The position numbers and the translations under genes are program-made. Shown piece after piece: positions 16,499 to 27,263 of a stretch of 62,072 bases of DNA (positions within the stretch are counted from its first letter, which is position 1; the number at the start of each line of letters is the position of its first letter). A model generated the notes under the pieces. The model saw only the letters and a list, made by a program, of their open reading frames with translations, did not search any database and had not been told where the DNA came from. Source of the stretch: Chitinophagaceae bacterium (GTDB taxonomy: Bacteria; Bacteroidota; Bacteroidia; Chitinophagales; Chitinophagaceae); contig CANJQU010000015.1 in assembly GCA_947476485.1 (NCBI GenBank), positions 1-62,072 on the forward strand. Direction: 5' to 3'.

Positions 16499-17098
16499 AT
16501 GTTACGATACGTACTCCTACTTGCCTGCATTGCAGGCGCGACAAACACAATCGCCCAAAAACCGGCGGCTGCGCATACCAAAACTACGGAAAAGCAGGTG
16601 GTGGAGATCGACTATAAGGAAAAAGGCGCGCCAATGCCTCCCATTAAAGTATTGCTATACCAGGACTCTGCAAAAAATGAGGCTATAGAAAAAGGGGATG
16701 CTGAAGCTAAGCGGAAAAAGAGCCAGGAAAAAATTTACCTCACCACCGAAGATGTTGCCAATAACGCCAACCTGTTCGTAATGATGTTTAACCCGACCTG
16801 CTCGCATTGTGAAGATGAGGCGGCAATAATGAGAAACAATATTTCGCTGTTCAAAAAAACGAATATTGTATTGATGGCTAACCCCGGCATGAAGCAATAT
16901 CTGCCAGACTTTGTGCATCGCCAGCACCTTGACGACTACCCAACATTCCGCATAGGTATTGACAGTGCAGATTTTATTAATAAAGTGTACTTGTTCCAGA
17001 TGTTGCCGCAGATCAATATTTACGACCACTCCCGTAAACTAATAAAGACCTTTAACGGAGAGGTTGTGATAGACAGCCTGAAGAAGTATATCGAATAA
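16499..17098 (+). CDS. Periplasmic thioredoxin-fold protein (CxxC)
   Basis: The signal peptide is MLRYVLLLACIAGATNTIAQ. A Lys/Glu-rich linker (about 55-80) precedes a thioredoxin fold with active-site C101-S-H-C104 in MFNPTCSHCEDE. A cis-Pro-like MLPQINIYD strand follows near residue 175. The CSHC motif and Bacteroidota context suggest a thiol-disulphide oxidoreductase or a TlpA/ResA-like reductant in the periplasm. No partner genes are adjacent. The fold is clear, the redox role inferred. Confidence 0.8.
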   Translation: MLRYVLLLACIAGATNTIAQKPAAAHTKTTEKQVVEIDYKEKGAPMPPIKVLLYQDSAKNEAIEKGDAEAKRKKSQEKIYLTTEDVANNANLFVMMFNPTCSHCEDEAAIMRNNISLFKKTNIVLMANPGMKQYLPDFVHRQHLDDYPTFRIGIDSADFINKVYLFQMLPQINIYDHSRKLIKTFNGEVVIDSLKKYIE

Positions 17099-17212
17099 TA
17101 ATTTTTGCTTTCAGGTGAGACAACCGCCGAAAAGCTCACTATACCCGTTTTGCCAGAAACGAATACTTTCACGGCTCATCCGTGGCATTTGGTGGCGCTT
17201 TGCGCAGCGAGG

Positions 17213-17719
17213 TTATATTGCAACCTGTGCATGTACATTGGTACCTGATGCAGTATAGGCGTCGCCTTTACCTACAACATAAGCACGCACTTTACGCACA
17301 TAATCGAAATATCCCTTCTGCAGGCGGTAAAGGAAAAAGCCAAAGATCAGAGTATCTGCACCTAAGAGGATAAATGTCACGTTCCAATCTCCTCCCACAT
17401 ATCGCAGAATAAATGCAGCAACAAAGATAAAAAAGCAAAATATCATCAGGAGCTGAGGGCCACCAGAGTCCACTTTGCGCATTTTAGAAGTCACCTTTAC
17501 ATTTGTCTGAGATCCCTTCTCGGTCATATCCACATGTGTAATAGGAAGCGTTTTTATTGCCTCTTCCTGCTCAGCGTGAGGTACGATCAACAGTTCACCA
17601 TCCCGTTCAATAATCTCAAAATCCAGGTTGTGAATTTTCACATGGCTGCCCATAAGGCGCTTCTTCAAATCGGCTTTGGCAACGGGTGAATTAAAATTGT
17701 GCGTCTTTGTGAAAAACAT
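17213..17719 (-). CDS. Membrane protein of unknown function
   Basis: The protein has 168 residues. A hydrophilic N-terminal half (about 1-85, mixed beta, with FEIIERDGELLIVPH) is followed by two transmembrane segments (about 88-107 and 112-132) and a short basic tail. No family was recognised. Monocistronic: upstream is a 285-bp AT-rich gap (17720-18004) in which I see nothing else. Confidence 0.6.
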   Translation of the reverse strand: MFFTKTHNFNSPVAKADLKKRLMGSHVKIHNLDFEIIERDGELLIVPHAEQEEAIKTLPITHVDMTEKGSQTNVKVTSKMRKVDSGGPQLLMIFCFFIFVAAFILRYVGGDWNVTFILLGADTLIFGFFLYRLQKGYFDYVRKVRAYVVGKGDAYTASGTNVHAQVAI

Positions 17720-18004
17720 AGGCTTAGTTTTAATAGTTAGAACAAATTAGCAAATTGAAGATACCCCAATTTCTTTGCATTTCAAATACTTCAATTAAAA
17801 AATATTCAAATCCAAAATCGTGCCAAAAACGAAGACATATGTGAAAAAATAGAGAATATATGCGGATATTGACGAAGCCAACAATCTATTAATTTTGATT
17901 AAATATAAGTAATTATTTATATTTTTAATCGTTGGTTAATAAATTGCTAGAAAAAATTTGCGGGGGTGTTTTGAAAAAAAAGAAAAAAAGGGGTGAATTG
18001 CGTG

Positions 18005-21000
18005 TTATTTGTTGCCAATGATATGAAAATAGCTTTCTACCATGTCGCGGTAATAAGGTTTTAGTTGAGGTGGAACGGTCTTGTATAGTTCGAGCAATTG
18101 CTTCTGGTCTGTGATATACTTCTGCAATGCTGCGGGCACCGGGCGGCTTATTTCTTCGCCGCTACGGGATGAACGTTTGTCGTCCTGCTCCTGCTCACGC
18201 AATGATTTCTGAGTTTCCAGCAATCTTGTTGTGATCTCCTTCTGGCGCAAGAGGAGTTCACTTGTGATCCTGCGGTTCACAAGGTCAGTCTCGTTCTTGT
18301 CCATTTTTTGCTCTATCTCGCGCAATTCCTTAGCACTGCCACCCATACCGCCCTTGCTATTCAGTTCGTTGGTCAGCTCCTGTATCTTCCTTCTTAGCAT
18401 AGCCTGCTGCTCTGCCAGCCGCGCCAATTGCTCAGGATCTCCATTCTCGCCCTTTTCACCCTGACCACCCTGTCCACTGCCCTGACCCTGACCGGGTTTC
18501 TGACCAGGCGCGCCCGGACTTTTTCCACCCGGTTTTGGCATTTTGCCCATACCTTCTCCCAGCTTCTGCTGCTCGGTAATAATATCCGACAGTTGATCGC
18601 CGGGGCCCTTATTGGGCTTCTTACCACCAGGCATACTGCAACTCCCGGCTCCGCCGGGCTTCTTGGCATCGTTCTCCATCTGAATAAGATTGGCTAGAAT
18701 CTCATTCAGCATAAGCGCCAGGTTGTTGGTATGGGTCATTACATACTGGCCATCCATTTGTGCGAGGTCTGTCCGGCGGTCTTCGAGGTTGTCGACGGCT
18801 TTCTGCATATGATGCTCGAGCTCGGTCGTTTCTTTATTTATGTTGGTAGCGATCTTCACGATACGCTTGCTGAGGGCAAACATACTGTCGCGTATCATCT
18901 GTGAATTACGGTGCAGCCTGTTCTCCTCTTCCTGGTTAGTGATATACCGCTGGCTGGACGTAGCCGTCACTTTCACAGATGCCATCAGGTCTTCCTGATC
19001 GAATGACAATCTTATCAGGTTGCTGAGTATCTGCCTGGTGGCTTTAATGTCTATTTCTATCTCTTCGGGGCTTTGTCCACCTGCCTTTTTGCGCAGCGAT
19101 TTTGCCATGGCGTCCAAATTATCTGCTGCACTTTTCTGAGCCTTGCCCGCTTTACTGTTTTCTTTTTTATCCAGGTTCTCCTCACTCTGCTGCATGTCTT
19201 TCTGAGCATCCTTACCCTGTTCTTCTTCGTTTTCGAGCCGGTCTTTCTGCTTTGTGTCTTTGGCCATTTTCTGCATATCGGCCACATCTTCCTTCATTGC
19301 TTTGTCGAGCTGATCTTTCAGTTGCTTCTGTTCTTTGGCCAGCGCAGCATTATCCTTCTTTCCCTGTTCTGTCTGCTTCTGCAGGTCTCTTTGCTTTTTA
19401 GCGAGATCGTCCATCTTATTGGCGACATCTTCCATATGCATCTGCATCTCCAGCTTTTTCATCAGCTCCTGGATGCGCTGCATGTCCATATTGAAGAGCT
19501 TGTTGTCCTGTTGCATCTGCTTCATAGCATCAACAGCCTGATCCTTATTCAGTTTCTGCATGAGCTCCTGAAGTTTCTTCATTTCTTCTTTCAGCTCACT
19601 GTTCAACAGATTGTCGAGCTGCTTATCGAGCTCCTTTTGCTTTTCTTTCAGGTCTTCACTGTATTTTTTCTGCTCGCTCTGCTGCATCTGCTCTTCAAAC
19701 CGCTGCTTGATGTTCTCCAGATTAGTCTTCAGGTCAAGCTGTTTCTTCATCATCTCCTGCAGCGACTGCTGCTGCTCCCACTCGAGGCTGTTGCTCTGCA
19801 GCATTTTGTTCTGCATGTCCTTGTAGTCGCTCTGGAGCTGTTGTGTTTTCTGGGAACTGTTGCTGATCCCGGAGTTTATCTGCTGCGAGTTTTCATTTAT
19901 CGCTGAGTCTAACTGCTTGGGATCATACATCTGGAACGACATTACCTCGCTGCGGGAAGCTTTGCTGCCATGAACGCCATCATTATCCCAGGCTTCTATG
20001 TAATAGGATAGCTTTTGTCCAGGTTGCAGTTTCAGGCTTTCTATATCGAAGTACTGCTCAAAGGTTGTGAGGCCGCCTACTGTAATCTTTACGGGTATAC
20101 TTTTCGTCAAAACAGGCTTTTCCTTGTCTGTCACTTCATAATTGAAGGATGCACGGGTGATGCCATAATCGTCGCCTGCAGTACCGGTGAGCAATATCTG
20201 CTTGCCAGTAACCGAATCTTTGAATTGCTGTAGCTGGATCACGGGATACTGATCCGGTATCACCTGTACCTGGTAACGATAGCTGTCTGCTATAGCTGCC
20301 TCTTTATTGTGCAGCGTAATGGTGTAAGCAGTATCGCTCATGAAACGGTACTGGTAGGAAAATGTGGATGAACTATTAGGTAGTGCGACCGGTGCGCTGC
20401 TGCCAAAATGGATGGAAGCATTATCAGTATGGTCGGTCACGAAGGTCCAGCTTACGCTTGTGCCAACGGGTAGAGTCATGTCGCTGAGGCTGTTGCGGAC
20501 CTCATTTTTTTTGCCGGTATAGGCCGGATAATTCACTTGTATCTTAAAGGCTTTCAGCACAGGTCTCTGGATGACCTTCAGCGTGTTGGACGATGAATAA
20601 AAGCCGGCAGCATAAAAGCGAAAATTGATCGCCTCTGTGACATTCCTGAAAGTATACAGGAACGTATGATTTTCGGTGGGCTGCATGGCTATACGCTCGC
20701 CATTGATCTCTATTGCGGCATCGACAGGCAACATGCTGCCTTTAACCTCTGCAGTGAGCACATAGTCTGCGTTGCGGACAGCAATAAGGGAAGGGTTCTT
20801 AATTATGAACTGGAACGGCGATGGCTTTTCAAAAGCCTTAGTTGGCTGAAGCAAGCGAGAAGAACCCTCTGTGAACACACTAGGGGCTGCAACAAGTATG
20901 AACACACCAACCAACAACAATGGCAACAGGTATGGGAGATATTTTTTGTTTCTGGAGAGGTCAATAGCAGAAGAAATGGGCACTACCGAGATAGCGCTAA

Positions 21001-21409
21001 TCTTCTGGTTGATGCTTGCTTCTGCAAGCTCACGGCTGGCATTGTTATCAGGGTGGCGTTTTAGCTGCAGTATATTCAGCAATCTATCACTGATCTCGGG
21101 GAAATGGCGGCCAATAATACTTGCCGCCTGCTCATGGGAAATTACTTTTCCAAGCCGGCCCATTTTTGTGAGCGGAATAACAACCCAGGCAACGAGTGAT
21201 GACAACCCAAGAACTGCGAAAATGGAAACGATAGATACTTTTGACCATACCGGCAGGTAGAGGTAATACTCTCCTACACTTACTGTAAGCACATAAAACA
21301 GCAGGCAGCTCAGAAACACCAGCCCACCGCGAATCACTTGGTTTGCGTAATACTTGCGTATAAATGCATCCAACCGCTCTATCAGCCACTCATAATTGTT
21401 CGTACTCAT
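18005..21409 (-). CDS. DUF4175-family large membrane/coiled-coil protein
   Basis: The start is set at 21409 (MSTNNYEWLIERL); 1134 residues. Three hydrophobic segments near the N-terminus (about 30-50, 55-80 and 155-175) are followed by a beta-sandwich-rich periplasmic-type region (about 180-500). Then comes a very long Gln/Lys/Glu/Met-rich coiled coil (about 500-800), a low-complexity Gly/Pro/Gln stretch (about 950-1010), and a helical end. This is the architecture of DUF4175 proteins of Bacteroidota, whose job is unknown. They are often near MoxR-type ATPase and von Willebrand A genes, which are absent here. Confidence 0.82.
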   Translation of the reverse strand: MSTNNYEWLIERLDAFIRKYYANQVIRGGLVFLSCLLFYVLTVSVGEYYLYLPVWSKVSIVSIFAVLGLSSLVAWVVIPLTKMGRLGKVISHEQAASIIGRHFPEISDRLLNILQLKRHPDNNASRELAEASINQKISAISVVPISSAIDLSRNKKYLPYLLPLLLVGVFILVAAPSVFTEGSSRLLQPTKAFEKPSPFQFIIKNPSLIAVRNADYVLTAEVKGSMLPVDAAIEINGERIAMQPTENHTFLYTFRNVTEAINFRFYAAGFYSSSNTLKVIQRPVLKAFKIQVNYPAYTGKKNEVRNSLSDMTLPVGTSVSWTFVTDHTDNASIHFGSSAPVALPNSSSTFSYQYRFMSDTAYTITLHNKEAAIADSYRYQVQVIPDQYPVIQLQQFKDSVTGKQILLTGTAGDDYGITRASFNYEVTDKEKPVLTKSIPVKITVGGLTTFEQYFDIESLKLQPGQKLSYYIEAWDNDGVHGSKASRSEVMSFQMYDPKQLDSAINENSQQINSGISNSSQKTQQLQSDYKDMQNKMLQSNSLEWEQQQSLQEMMKKQLDLKTNLENIKQRFEEQMQQSEQKKYSEDLKEKQKELDKQLDNLLNSELKEEMKKLQELMQKLNKDQAVDAMKQMQQDNKLFNMDMQRIQELMKKLEMQMHMEDVANKMDDLAKKQRDLQKQTEQGKKDNAALAKEQKQLKDQLDKAMKEDVADMQKMAKDTKQKDRLENEEEQGKDAQKDMQQSEENLDKKENSKAGKAQKSAADNLDAMAKSLRKKAGGQSPEEIEIDIKATRQILSNLIRLSFDQEDLMASVKVTATSSQRYITNQEEENRLHRNSQMIRDSMFALSKRIVKIATNINKETTELEHHMQKAVDNLEDRRTDLAQMDGQYVMTHTNNLALMLNEILANLIQMENDAKKPGGAGSCSMPGGKKPNKGPGDQLSDIITEQQKLGEGMGKMPKPGGKSPGAPGQKPGQGQGSGQGGQGEKGENGDPEQLARLAEQQAMLRRKIQELTNELNSKGGMGGSAKELREIEQKMDKNETDLVNRRITSELLLRQKEITTRLLETQKSLREQEQDDKRSSRSGEEISRPVPAALQKYITDQKQLLELYKTVPPQLKPYYRDMVESYFHIIGNK

Positions 21410-21560
21410 CAGGGTATGCAATTTAACTGATTTTCCTGATGCAAAAAGGTTAAAAAGAGGGGAATTCGGAAATTTCAGATGAAATTAAATGGACTGTAGA
21501 AGATAATAGGATCGATAAATAAATAATTGAGTAATTTCATAATGTTATTCTTAACTCCCT

Positions 21561-23300
21561 ATGAGAAAACTGCTCTGCATTTTCTTCGTCTTATCCTCAT
21601 CGACCCTTCTTAGGGCGCAGTTTACTATATCTATCAGTTCCCTTTCAGACACGGCTTGCAACGGAGCACCGGTTGTCGTTACCGCAACCGGCACCGGCAT
21701 ATCGACTCCGCACTACCAATGGCAGGTAAACGGTAGCAATACCGGTACAGATACGTCCGTATTTGTAACAGACACGCTTAGCAATGGCGCCAGTGTATGC
21801 TGCCAGCTAACCAGCAGTGGCGGCATACCGCTTTCGACATCAAACAGTATTGTTTTCACTATCCTTCCTCCACCCTACGCAGGGATTATCACGGGCCCCG
21901 ATAGCGTTTGCTTTCAATCCTCCATAACATTGTCAGACACCACAGCGGGTGGCACATGGGCAACGGCACTTGGTTATGCTACGGTTTCTGGTGGTTTAGT
22001 TACAGCCGAATCAATTATGCAATATGAATGTGGTCAACTACCCACATGGGACACCATTTTCTATATGAAGTCTAATTATTGCGGAACGGATACTGCTGTT
22101 AAACTAGTATTAATTGAAGTATTGCCAAGTGCGTGGTTTTACCTTGGCAGTAACCCAACTACGTGGACCAATTCGATGTGTGTAGGGGAACAGGTTCTGG
22201 TCAACGGAGGAGACTGTCCCTGGGGAAGTATTTTATCAACAAACGGGAATGTTGGAGTGTCCTGGTATTTATATGGCTTACATGCGGGATCGGATATACT
22301 TGTAAGCATCGACTCCAATTACTGTGGCGTAAGCAGATATTCTTTACCGGTAGTTGTCTACGGCGTGCCAACCGTCAACCCGATTGTAGCTTCGGCTACG
22401 GAATTGTGCGGGGGATCGACAATCGTTCTGTCAGACTCAGCCGACACTTATTACTCTCATTGGTATTGCTCCAATTTAACTGCATCACTGGGCGTCTACA
22501 ATGGTCTTACTATCACAGTTACGGGTGTCTATGCAGGAATAGACACAATTTTTTTCCAAACTTCCAATATGTGTGGGGTTGCACGTACATCTATTGCGGT
22601 AACCGTAGACGCGCCTGCGGCGATAGGTACACCCACGCCTGTATGTGCAGGTGGAACAGAATTAATAACCGACATTTCGCCGGGCGGCACCTGGAGCAGT
22701 AAAAATACTCTGATAGCGACTATCGATCCAGTAACCGGCCTGCTTACTGGCCAGTCCCCGGGAAAGGACACTATTACATACATGCTTGCGAACGGTTGTT
22801 TTGTGACCACAACCGTGTCTGTGATGCCATCGCCTTCACCGATCGCTGTTCCGGCCTATATCTGTGTTGATTCCCTTGTTTTCCTTTCAGATACCGGAAG
22901 CGGGATATGGAGATCAGATAATGATAGCATTGCATTTATCGAGCCTTCAACTAATAAACTGATCTGCCGACATGCGGGCGTTGTTGCCATTTCCTATACC
23001 CTGCCAGACGGATGTTTTGACACCGCCATCGCGACTGTCGTAAATTGCGACACGAACACAAATTCAACACTCAAAACAGTCATTTTCCCAAACCCCTCCA
23101 TTGAACATGTAACTATACAGACAAGCGACACCACATACAGCGGTTATTCTTTTACCAACACCATAGGACAGGTATCGCTGCGAGGTAAGGTCAATGGCAT
23201 GTTTACGAGCATTAGCATACGGTCATTACCACCGGGAGTTTATTTTATTACACTCTACGGGAACAATGATAAATATGTGTGCAGGTTTCTGAAAAAGTAG
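21561..23300 (+). CDS. T9SS-secreted Ig-like surface protein
   Basis: The protein has 579 residues. Signal peptide about 1-19 (ends LLRAQF). The mature part is a string of Ig-like/Big_2-type units, recognisable by repeated '..C.G....L.D...GGTW.S....ATID..TG.LTG...G.DTITY'. Units with Cys suggest disulphide-stabilised sandwiches. The last about 80 residues are a T9SS type A sorting domain: VIFPNPSIEHVTIQTS..., then LPPGVYFITLY and a final FLKK. It is therefore probably exported by the gliding/T9SS machinery and attached to the cell surface or released. It converges with the larger T9SS gene to the right. Confidence 0.82.
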   Translation: MRKLLCIFFVLSSSTLLRAQFTISISSLSDTACNGAPVVVTATGTGISTPHYQWQVNGSNTGTDTSVFVTDTLSNGASVCCQLTSSGGIPLSTSNSIVFTILPPPYAGIITGPDSVCFQSSITLSDTTAGGTWATALGYATVSGGLVTAESIMQYECGQLPTWDTIFYMKSNYCGTDTAVKLVLIEVLPSAWFYLGSNPTTWTNSMCVGEQVLVNGGDCPWGSILSTNGNVGVSWYLYGLHAGSDILVSIDSNYCGVSRYSLPVVVYGVPTVNPIVASATELCGGSTIVLSDSADTYYSHWYCSNLTASLGVYNGLTITVTGVYAGIDTIFFQTSNMCGVARTSIAVTVDAPAAIGTPTPVCAGGTELITDISPGGTWSSKNTLIATIDPVTGLLTGQSPGKDTITYMLANGCFVTTTVSVMPSPSPIAVPAYICVDSLVFLSDTGSGIWRSDNDSIAFIEPSTNKLICRHAGVVAISYTLPDGCFDTAIATVVNCDTNTNSTLKTVIFPNPSIEHVTIQTSDTTYSGYSFTNTIGQVSLRGKVNGMFTSISIRSLPPGVYFITLYGNNDKYVCRFLKK

Positions 23301-23386
23301 TTATGAAAACTTTACTCAACAAAATGCTATTTTCATTATCATGATTGGGTAGAGCTCACCAAGACAAACAAAACAATCGAACATAC

Positions 23387-23414
23387 AAAAGGCTACCCGC
23401 GAGAGTAGCCTTTT
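23387..23414. terminator. Bidirectional terminator
   Basis: AAAAGGCTAC pairs perfectly with GTAGCCTTTT around an 8-nt loop. It lies between two convergent T9SS-cargo genes, with A and T runs built into the stem for both directions. Confidence 0.85.
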
Positions 23415-23435
23415 GTAATTGAGTATGGCTGGGAA

Positions 23436-26400
23436 TTATTTCAGGATCACCAGTTTTTGTGTCTGCGGATTGCCGGGACCATGCAGGGTTACAAAGTATA
23501 CGCCCGGCGCAAATGTATTTAGGTCAAGGCCAATATGCTGACTGCCCTTTGTTAGTGTTATGTCTTTGTTCATTATTACCCTGCCTGCCACATCAACTAT
23601 ACTTAGTAATGCAGCACCTGACGCATCATTATTAAGGGCTACAGAACAGGTATTATCTGCCGGGTTAGGGTATATACTAAATGTTTTAGCCGTTGTAACT
23701 GTCACGTTGTTTACAAAGTCGGGGAAGCTGCAAATGGTGTTCAGGGTCGATTCCGTCTTCACGGGCGCATTAAAATCAAAGTAAATAGAGGCTGAATTCC
23801 TGATCTGGGTGCCGATCGGCAAGGCGGGTTTCAGCTTAATACTATATACAAAAAAGCCACCGCTGGTTATTGGCTCAGAAGACGAAGGTGGGAGGTAAAT
23901 GTTTTTAAACGTAAAAGTAACATGCCCGTTCTCGTCCATATCCACTTTGCAGTTGGCTGAGGCATATATAGGGGATAGTGACGTCCAGTCCAGGTTGGGG
24001 TCGAGCGTGTCGGTAACAACTACATTCTGGGCCGGGTAAGTACCGGTGTTCTGGAAGTGAACCATGTACTGTAATACAGAGTCGCTATGCGTTATCAATC
24101 CCATAGAGCCTAGACCAGTTGGTTTTACTTCTTTAAAATTAGGATCATATGGACCAACTACGTATGGGTTGAAATAATCGACGTTGTTCCATGGCGTGTT
24201 GTCCGTTAGCCAGCCCGATAATGGAGCGGTATTGGACACGGTATCTTTAAACACGAGTATAGTACCCAACGGCACACTGGCGGGTACGAAATAGTCCATT
24301 AAGAAAGACTGCGCACTACCCGGAGGCAATGAAGGCAGGCTGGCGGCATTGTACCAATAAGGTGCTCCAGAATAACTACCAGATGGAGTAATGGTTGGGG
24401 CAAAAATAGTTCCATCTGCCCAGTAGCTGGCTTGAACACCAGGTTCTGTGAAACTTCCATTATTACGGATGACGGTGACCTGGTTGTAAGCAAATCCAGG
24501 CACCGGCCGGTTATAATCCCATGTGGACACGGAAAGATCATGAACGGTATCCGGCGGCGCAACGGGGTTGAGTGTGTCGGCAAAATTGATGACGGTGCTG
24601 CAGCCTGATGCGGCAACCGCAATGTAAGGAATGTAGTTTGGCTGACAGGCGGCGAGAGAATAGCCCGCTATGAATGGTTCTGATTCTACAACGGTATATG
24701 TGCCCGAAGGCACTATAATGGCATAGTGTCCTGCTGCGTCTGTATACGTGTATTCATAATTAGCAGCGTGGATCTGTACGCCGTTCCGGCCGACCTCGCC
24801 CGCATCTTGTATACAATTGGAATTGAGATCACTGAACACTGTGCCTATAATGGTGCAATAACAACTGCTGTCGGCGGTGTTGTGGCCTATACTCCCACTC
24901 GTCCAGGCATGGCATCCGGAAGCATCCGTCACAGAAATACCATAATGACCGGTGATCAGACTACTTATTGTTACAGAGCCCGACGATGTACCGCCCATTG
25001 AATATGTGTACGGAGCCGTTCCGCCGAGCGCTGTGGCCGTAAAGGATCCGTTGGCCACAAACAAGCATGAGGCGGGCGTTGAAGACAGTCCTACCGACAA
25101 TGGAGAAAATGTAGGGACTTCCTGATCATCGCTAACATGGCATCCGTTGGCATCCGTAACAACGACATGATAATGCCCGCTGCCAACACCACTCAAAGTG
25201 GCGGTAGCACTACTACCACCAGTCCATACGTAAGAATATGGTGTAACGCCGCCTGTTGCATCCGCAATCACACTGCCATCATGAAGCGTGCAGGTGGCGG
25301 GTGTGGCGGTGAGTGAAAGACTCACGGCATAAACAGGCGGGATGTAGACCGTACTGTATTTCACACAGCCTGTGGCGTCAATAACCTGGTATCCGTAGCC
25401 CCCCGCGGCTAAACCCGTGGCCGTGTAACCGGTCTGCATAGGCGTTGTATACCATGTAATGGCGTATGGCGGAGTGCCTCCGGTTATCGTAGCAATATTT
25501 GCCGTGCCGGTGGCCGTAGAGCAGGCGCTTGCTGTGACAGTCGGCGGAGTTACAGAAATAGGAATAATGGTACCCACATAACTATATCCCGTTCCCTTGC
25601 AGCTATTGACATCCGTAATTGTACAGTGATAAGAACCGCCATCAATGCCACTAATGGTTGGTGTAGTGGCGCCATTGTTCCATAGATAGGTGTATGGCGC
25701 CATGCCTCCATAGGGTGTCGCAGTTGTAGCGCCACTGTGGGAAACGCATGTGGTCGGGGTCTCTATGGTACTTACAGTGATCGTAACACCCTGGGCCACA
25801 TAGGTGCCTACTGACGACATCACGCAACCCAGCGCATCGGTAATGCTGACATAATAATATCCGGGCATCAGACTCGAAATAGCAGAAGAGACGGCGCCAT
25901 TGGACCACAAATAGCTGAACGGAGGAACGCCACCGGTAATGTATGCTGTTGCAGTTCCATTTGTGCAGGTGGCCGAAGTAGGCGATACTGTTGCAGTAAA
26001 ATCAGGCAGCATGTAGATGTAAACACTATCGTCGGTAGCGCTGCACCCCAGGCCATCTGTAACAACAAGGTCGTAATGGCCGGCAGGCAAACTGGCCGGT
26101 GTTGTAGTAGATATTATCGTTCCAGAGGAATTGATCCATTGATAGGTGAAAGGTGCTGTACCTCCGCCAATTACCGCCGATGCGCTACCAACACCCGGAC
26201 AAATAGCGGCGGTTGTTGTGTGCATCAGTGTGAAATCGTTATTGACCACTATGTTTACCGAGCCGGTGCCGGAGCACCCAGTCGCATCGGAAATTGAATA
26301 GTAATAATAACCGGTAGTGGTGATGCCGGAAACGGAACTGGAGGTTCCGATCAAAGTGCCAGAGCTGTTGGTCCAGGAATAAGTGAAGGGGGCGACACCG

Positions 26401-27263
26401 CCGGTTACCGTAACAGTGGCACTACCGGTGGCTGGGCAGACAGCAGGGGTGGTTGCAGTTGATACTGTAAAATCGGGAACTGTGTAAATATTAAAATACC
26501 GAGTTTCGGAGCATCCGGTACTTTCAGTGGCTGTAACATGATAAGACCCTCCAGGCAGAGCCATGGGGTTGGCTATGCCTACCACCGTGCCCGATGAATT
26601 GGTCCAGATATAGGTGAACGGGCCGATACCGCCTGTAGGAGTAACTGTTGCTGAGCCAAGACTAGGGCAGATGGCTGAGGCTGTGACTAAGCCTCCGGTA
26701 GAATCGATGGAAAAACCGAGGCCGATGGTAACATTCAGGCCATTGAGATAAGTGAAGCAACCAGCCGCGTCCGTCGCTTTTACTTTATAGTAACCAGCGG
26801 GCAGTGAAGCCGGATTACCGGTGGCGACGAGTGTAGACGTTGAGGTATTGATCCATTGATACGTATATGGAGGAGTACCACCGGAAATTGTAGCGTTTTC
26901 TGAGCCCAAGCCCGGGCATATACCTGGTGTCATCGTAGATGCAATGCTGAATGGAGATGCCACAAAAGCTGGACTAGTAGTGGACGCGTTGATAGAGGTG
27001 TCTGCTCCATTGGCTGCGGTTACGTATATATAGCCCCCCATAAAATTAAAAAGCGTATCGGTGGTCCCACTGGTAATTGTATCGGTAACACCGATGCCGC
27101 CAGCATACCAATAGATAATTACCGGAAGCGTCAGCCCGGTGAAGGAAGCAACAATGACGCCATTGCTATCGCACGGCGGGGTTACCGTAACCAGCGAAAC
27201 ACTCTGTGCATTCATCCGCGATGTCATCACGATCAGAAGCAACAAAAAGTACAATTTTTTCAT
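23436..27263 (-). CDS. SprB-repeat T9SS-secreted surface protein
   Basis: The protein has 1275 residues, with a signal peptide ending at MNAQS. Residues about 110-840 hold some nine SprB-type repeats, each with a 'GG..PFTY.W' or 'GGTPPYTYQW' core and ending in 'G.Y.V.VTDA.GC'. A Cna-B/SdrD-like domain follows (FSDLNSNCIQDAGEVGRNGVQIHA). Next is a DUF7619-like domain with DPNFKEV and MVHFQNTGTYPAQNVVVTD. The C-terminus is a T9SS sorting domain (FSIYPNPADNTCSV... APGVYFVTLH). SprB repeats are known from the gliding adhesin of Flavobacterium, so a role in surface adhesion or gliding is plausible. Confidence 0.87.
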   Translation of the reverse strand: MKKLYFLLLLIVMTSRMNAQSVSLVTVTPPCDSNGVIVASFTGLTLPVIIYWYAGGIGVTDTITSGTTDTLFNFMGGYIYVTAANGADTSINASTTSPAFVASPFSIASTMTPGICPGLGSENATISGGTPPYTYQWINTSTSTLVATGNPASLPAGYYKVKATDAAGCFTYLNGLNVTIGLGFSIDSTGGLVTASAICPSLGSATVTPTGGIGPFTYIWTNSSGTVVGIANPMALPGGSYHVTATESTGCSETRYFNIYTVPDFTVSTATTPAVCPATGSATVTVTGGVAPFTYSWTNSSGTLIGTSSSVSGITTTGYYYYSISDATGCSGTGSVNIVVNNDFTLMHTTTAAICPGVGSASAVIGGGTAPFTYQWINSSGTIISTTTPASLPAGHYDLVVTDGLGCSATDDSVYIYMLPDFTATVSPTSATCTNGTATAYITGGVPPFSYLWSNGAVSSAISSLMPGYYYVSITDALGCVMSSVGTYVAQGVTITVSTIETPTTCVSHSGATTATPYGGMAPYTYLWNNGATTPTISGIDGGSYHCTITDVNSCKGTGYSYVGTIIPISVTPPTVTASACSTATGTANIATITGGTPPYAITWYTTPMQTGYTATGLAAGGYGYQVIDATGCVKYSTVYIPPVYAVSLSLTATPATCTLHDGSVIADATGGVTPYSYVWTGGSSATATLSGVGSGHYHVVVTDANGCHVSDDQEVPTFSPLSVGLSSTPASCLFVANGSFTATALGGTAPYTYSMGGTSSGSVTISSLITGHYGISVTDASGCHAWTSGSIGHNTADSSCYCTIIGTVFSDLNSNCIQDAGEVGRNGVQIHAANYEYTYTDAAGHYAIIVPSGTYTVVESEPFIAGYSLAACQPNYIPYIAVAASGCSTVINFADTLNPVAPPDTVHDLSVSTWDYNRPVPGFAYNQVTVIRNNGSFTEPGVQASYWADGTIFAPTITPSGSYSGAPYWYNAASLPSLPPGSAQSFLMDYFVPASVPLGTILVFKDTVSNTAPLSGWLTDNTPWNNVDYFNPYVVGPYDPNFKEVKPTGLGSMGLITHSDSVLQYMVHFQNTGTYPAQNVVVTDTLDPNLDWTSLSPIYASANCKVDMDENGHVTFTFKNIYLPPSSSEPITSGGFFVYSIKLKPALPIGTQIRNSASIYFDFNAPVKTESTLNTICSFPDFVNNVTVTTAKTFSIYPNPADNTCSVALNNDASGAALLSIVDVAGRVIMNKDITLTKGSQHIGLDLNTFAPGVYFVTLHGPGNPQTQKLVILK

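Noticed and set aside
19073-19906. 277-codon plus-strand frame antisense to the DUF4175 gene
   Set aside because: It is Leu/Phe-rich because the Gln/Lys-rich coiled coil read backwards gives Leu and Phe; no independent signal.
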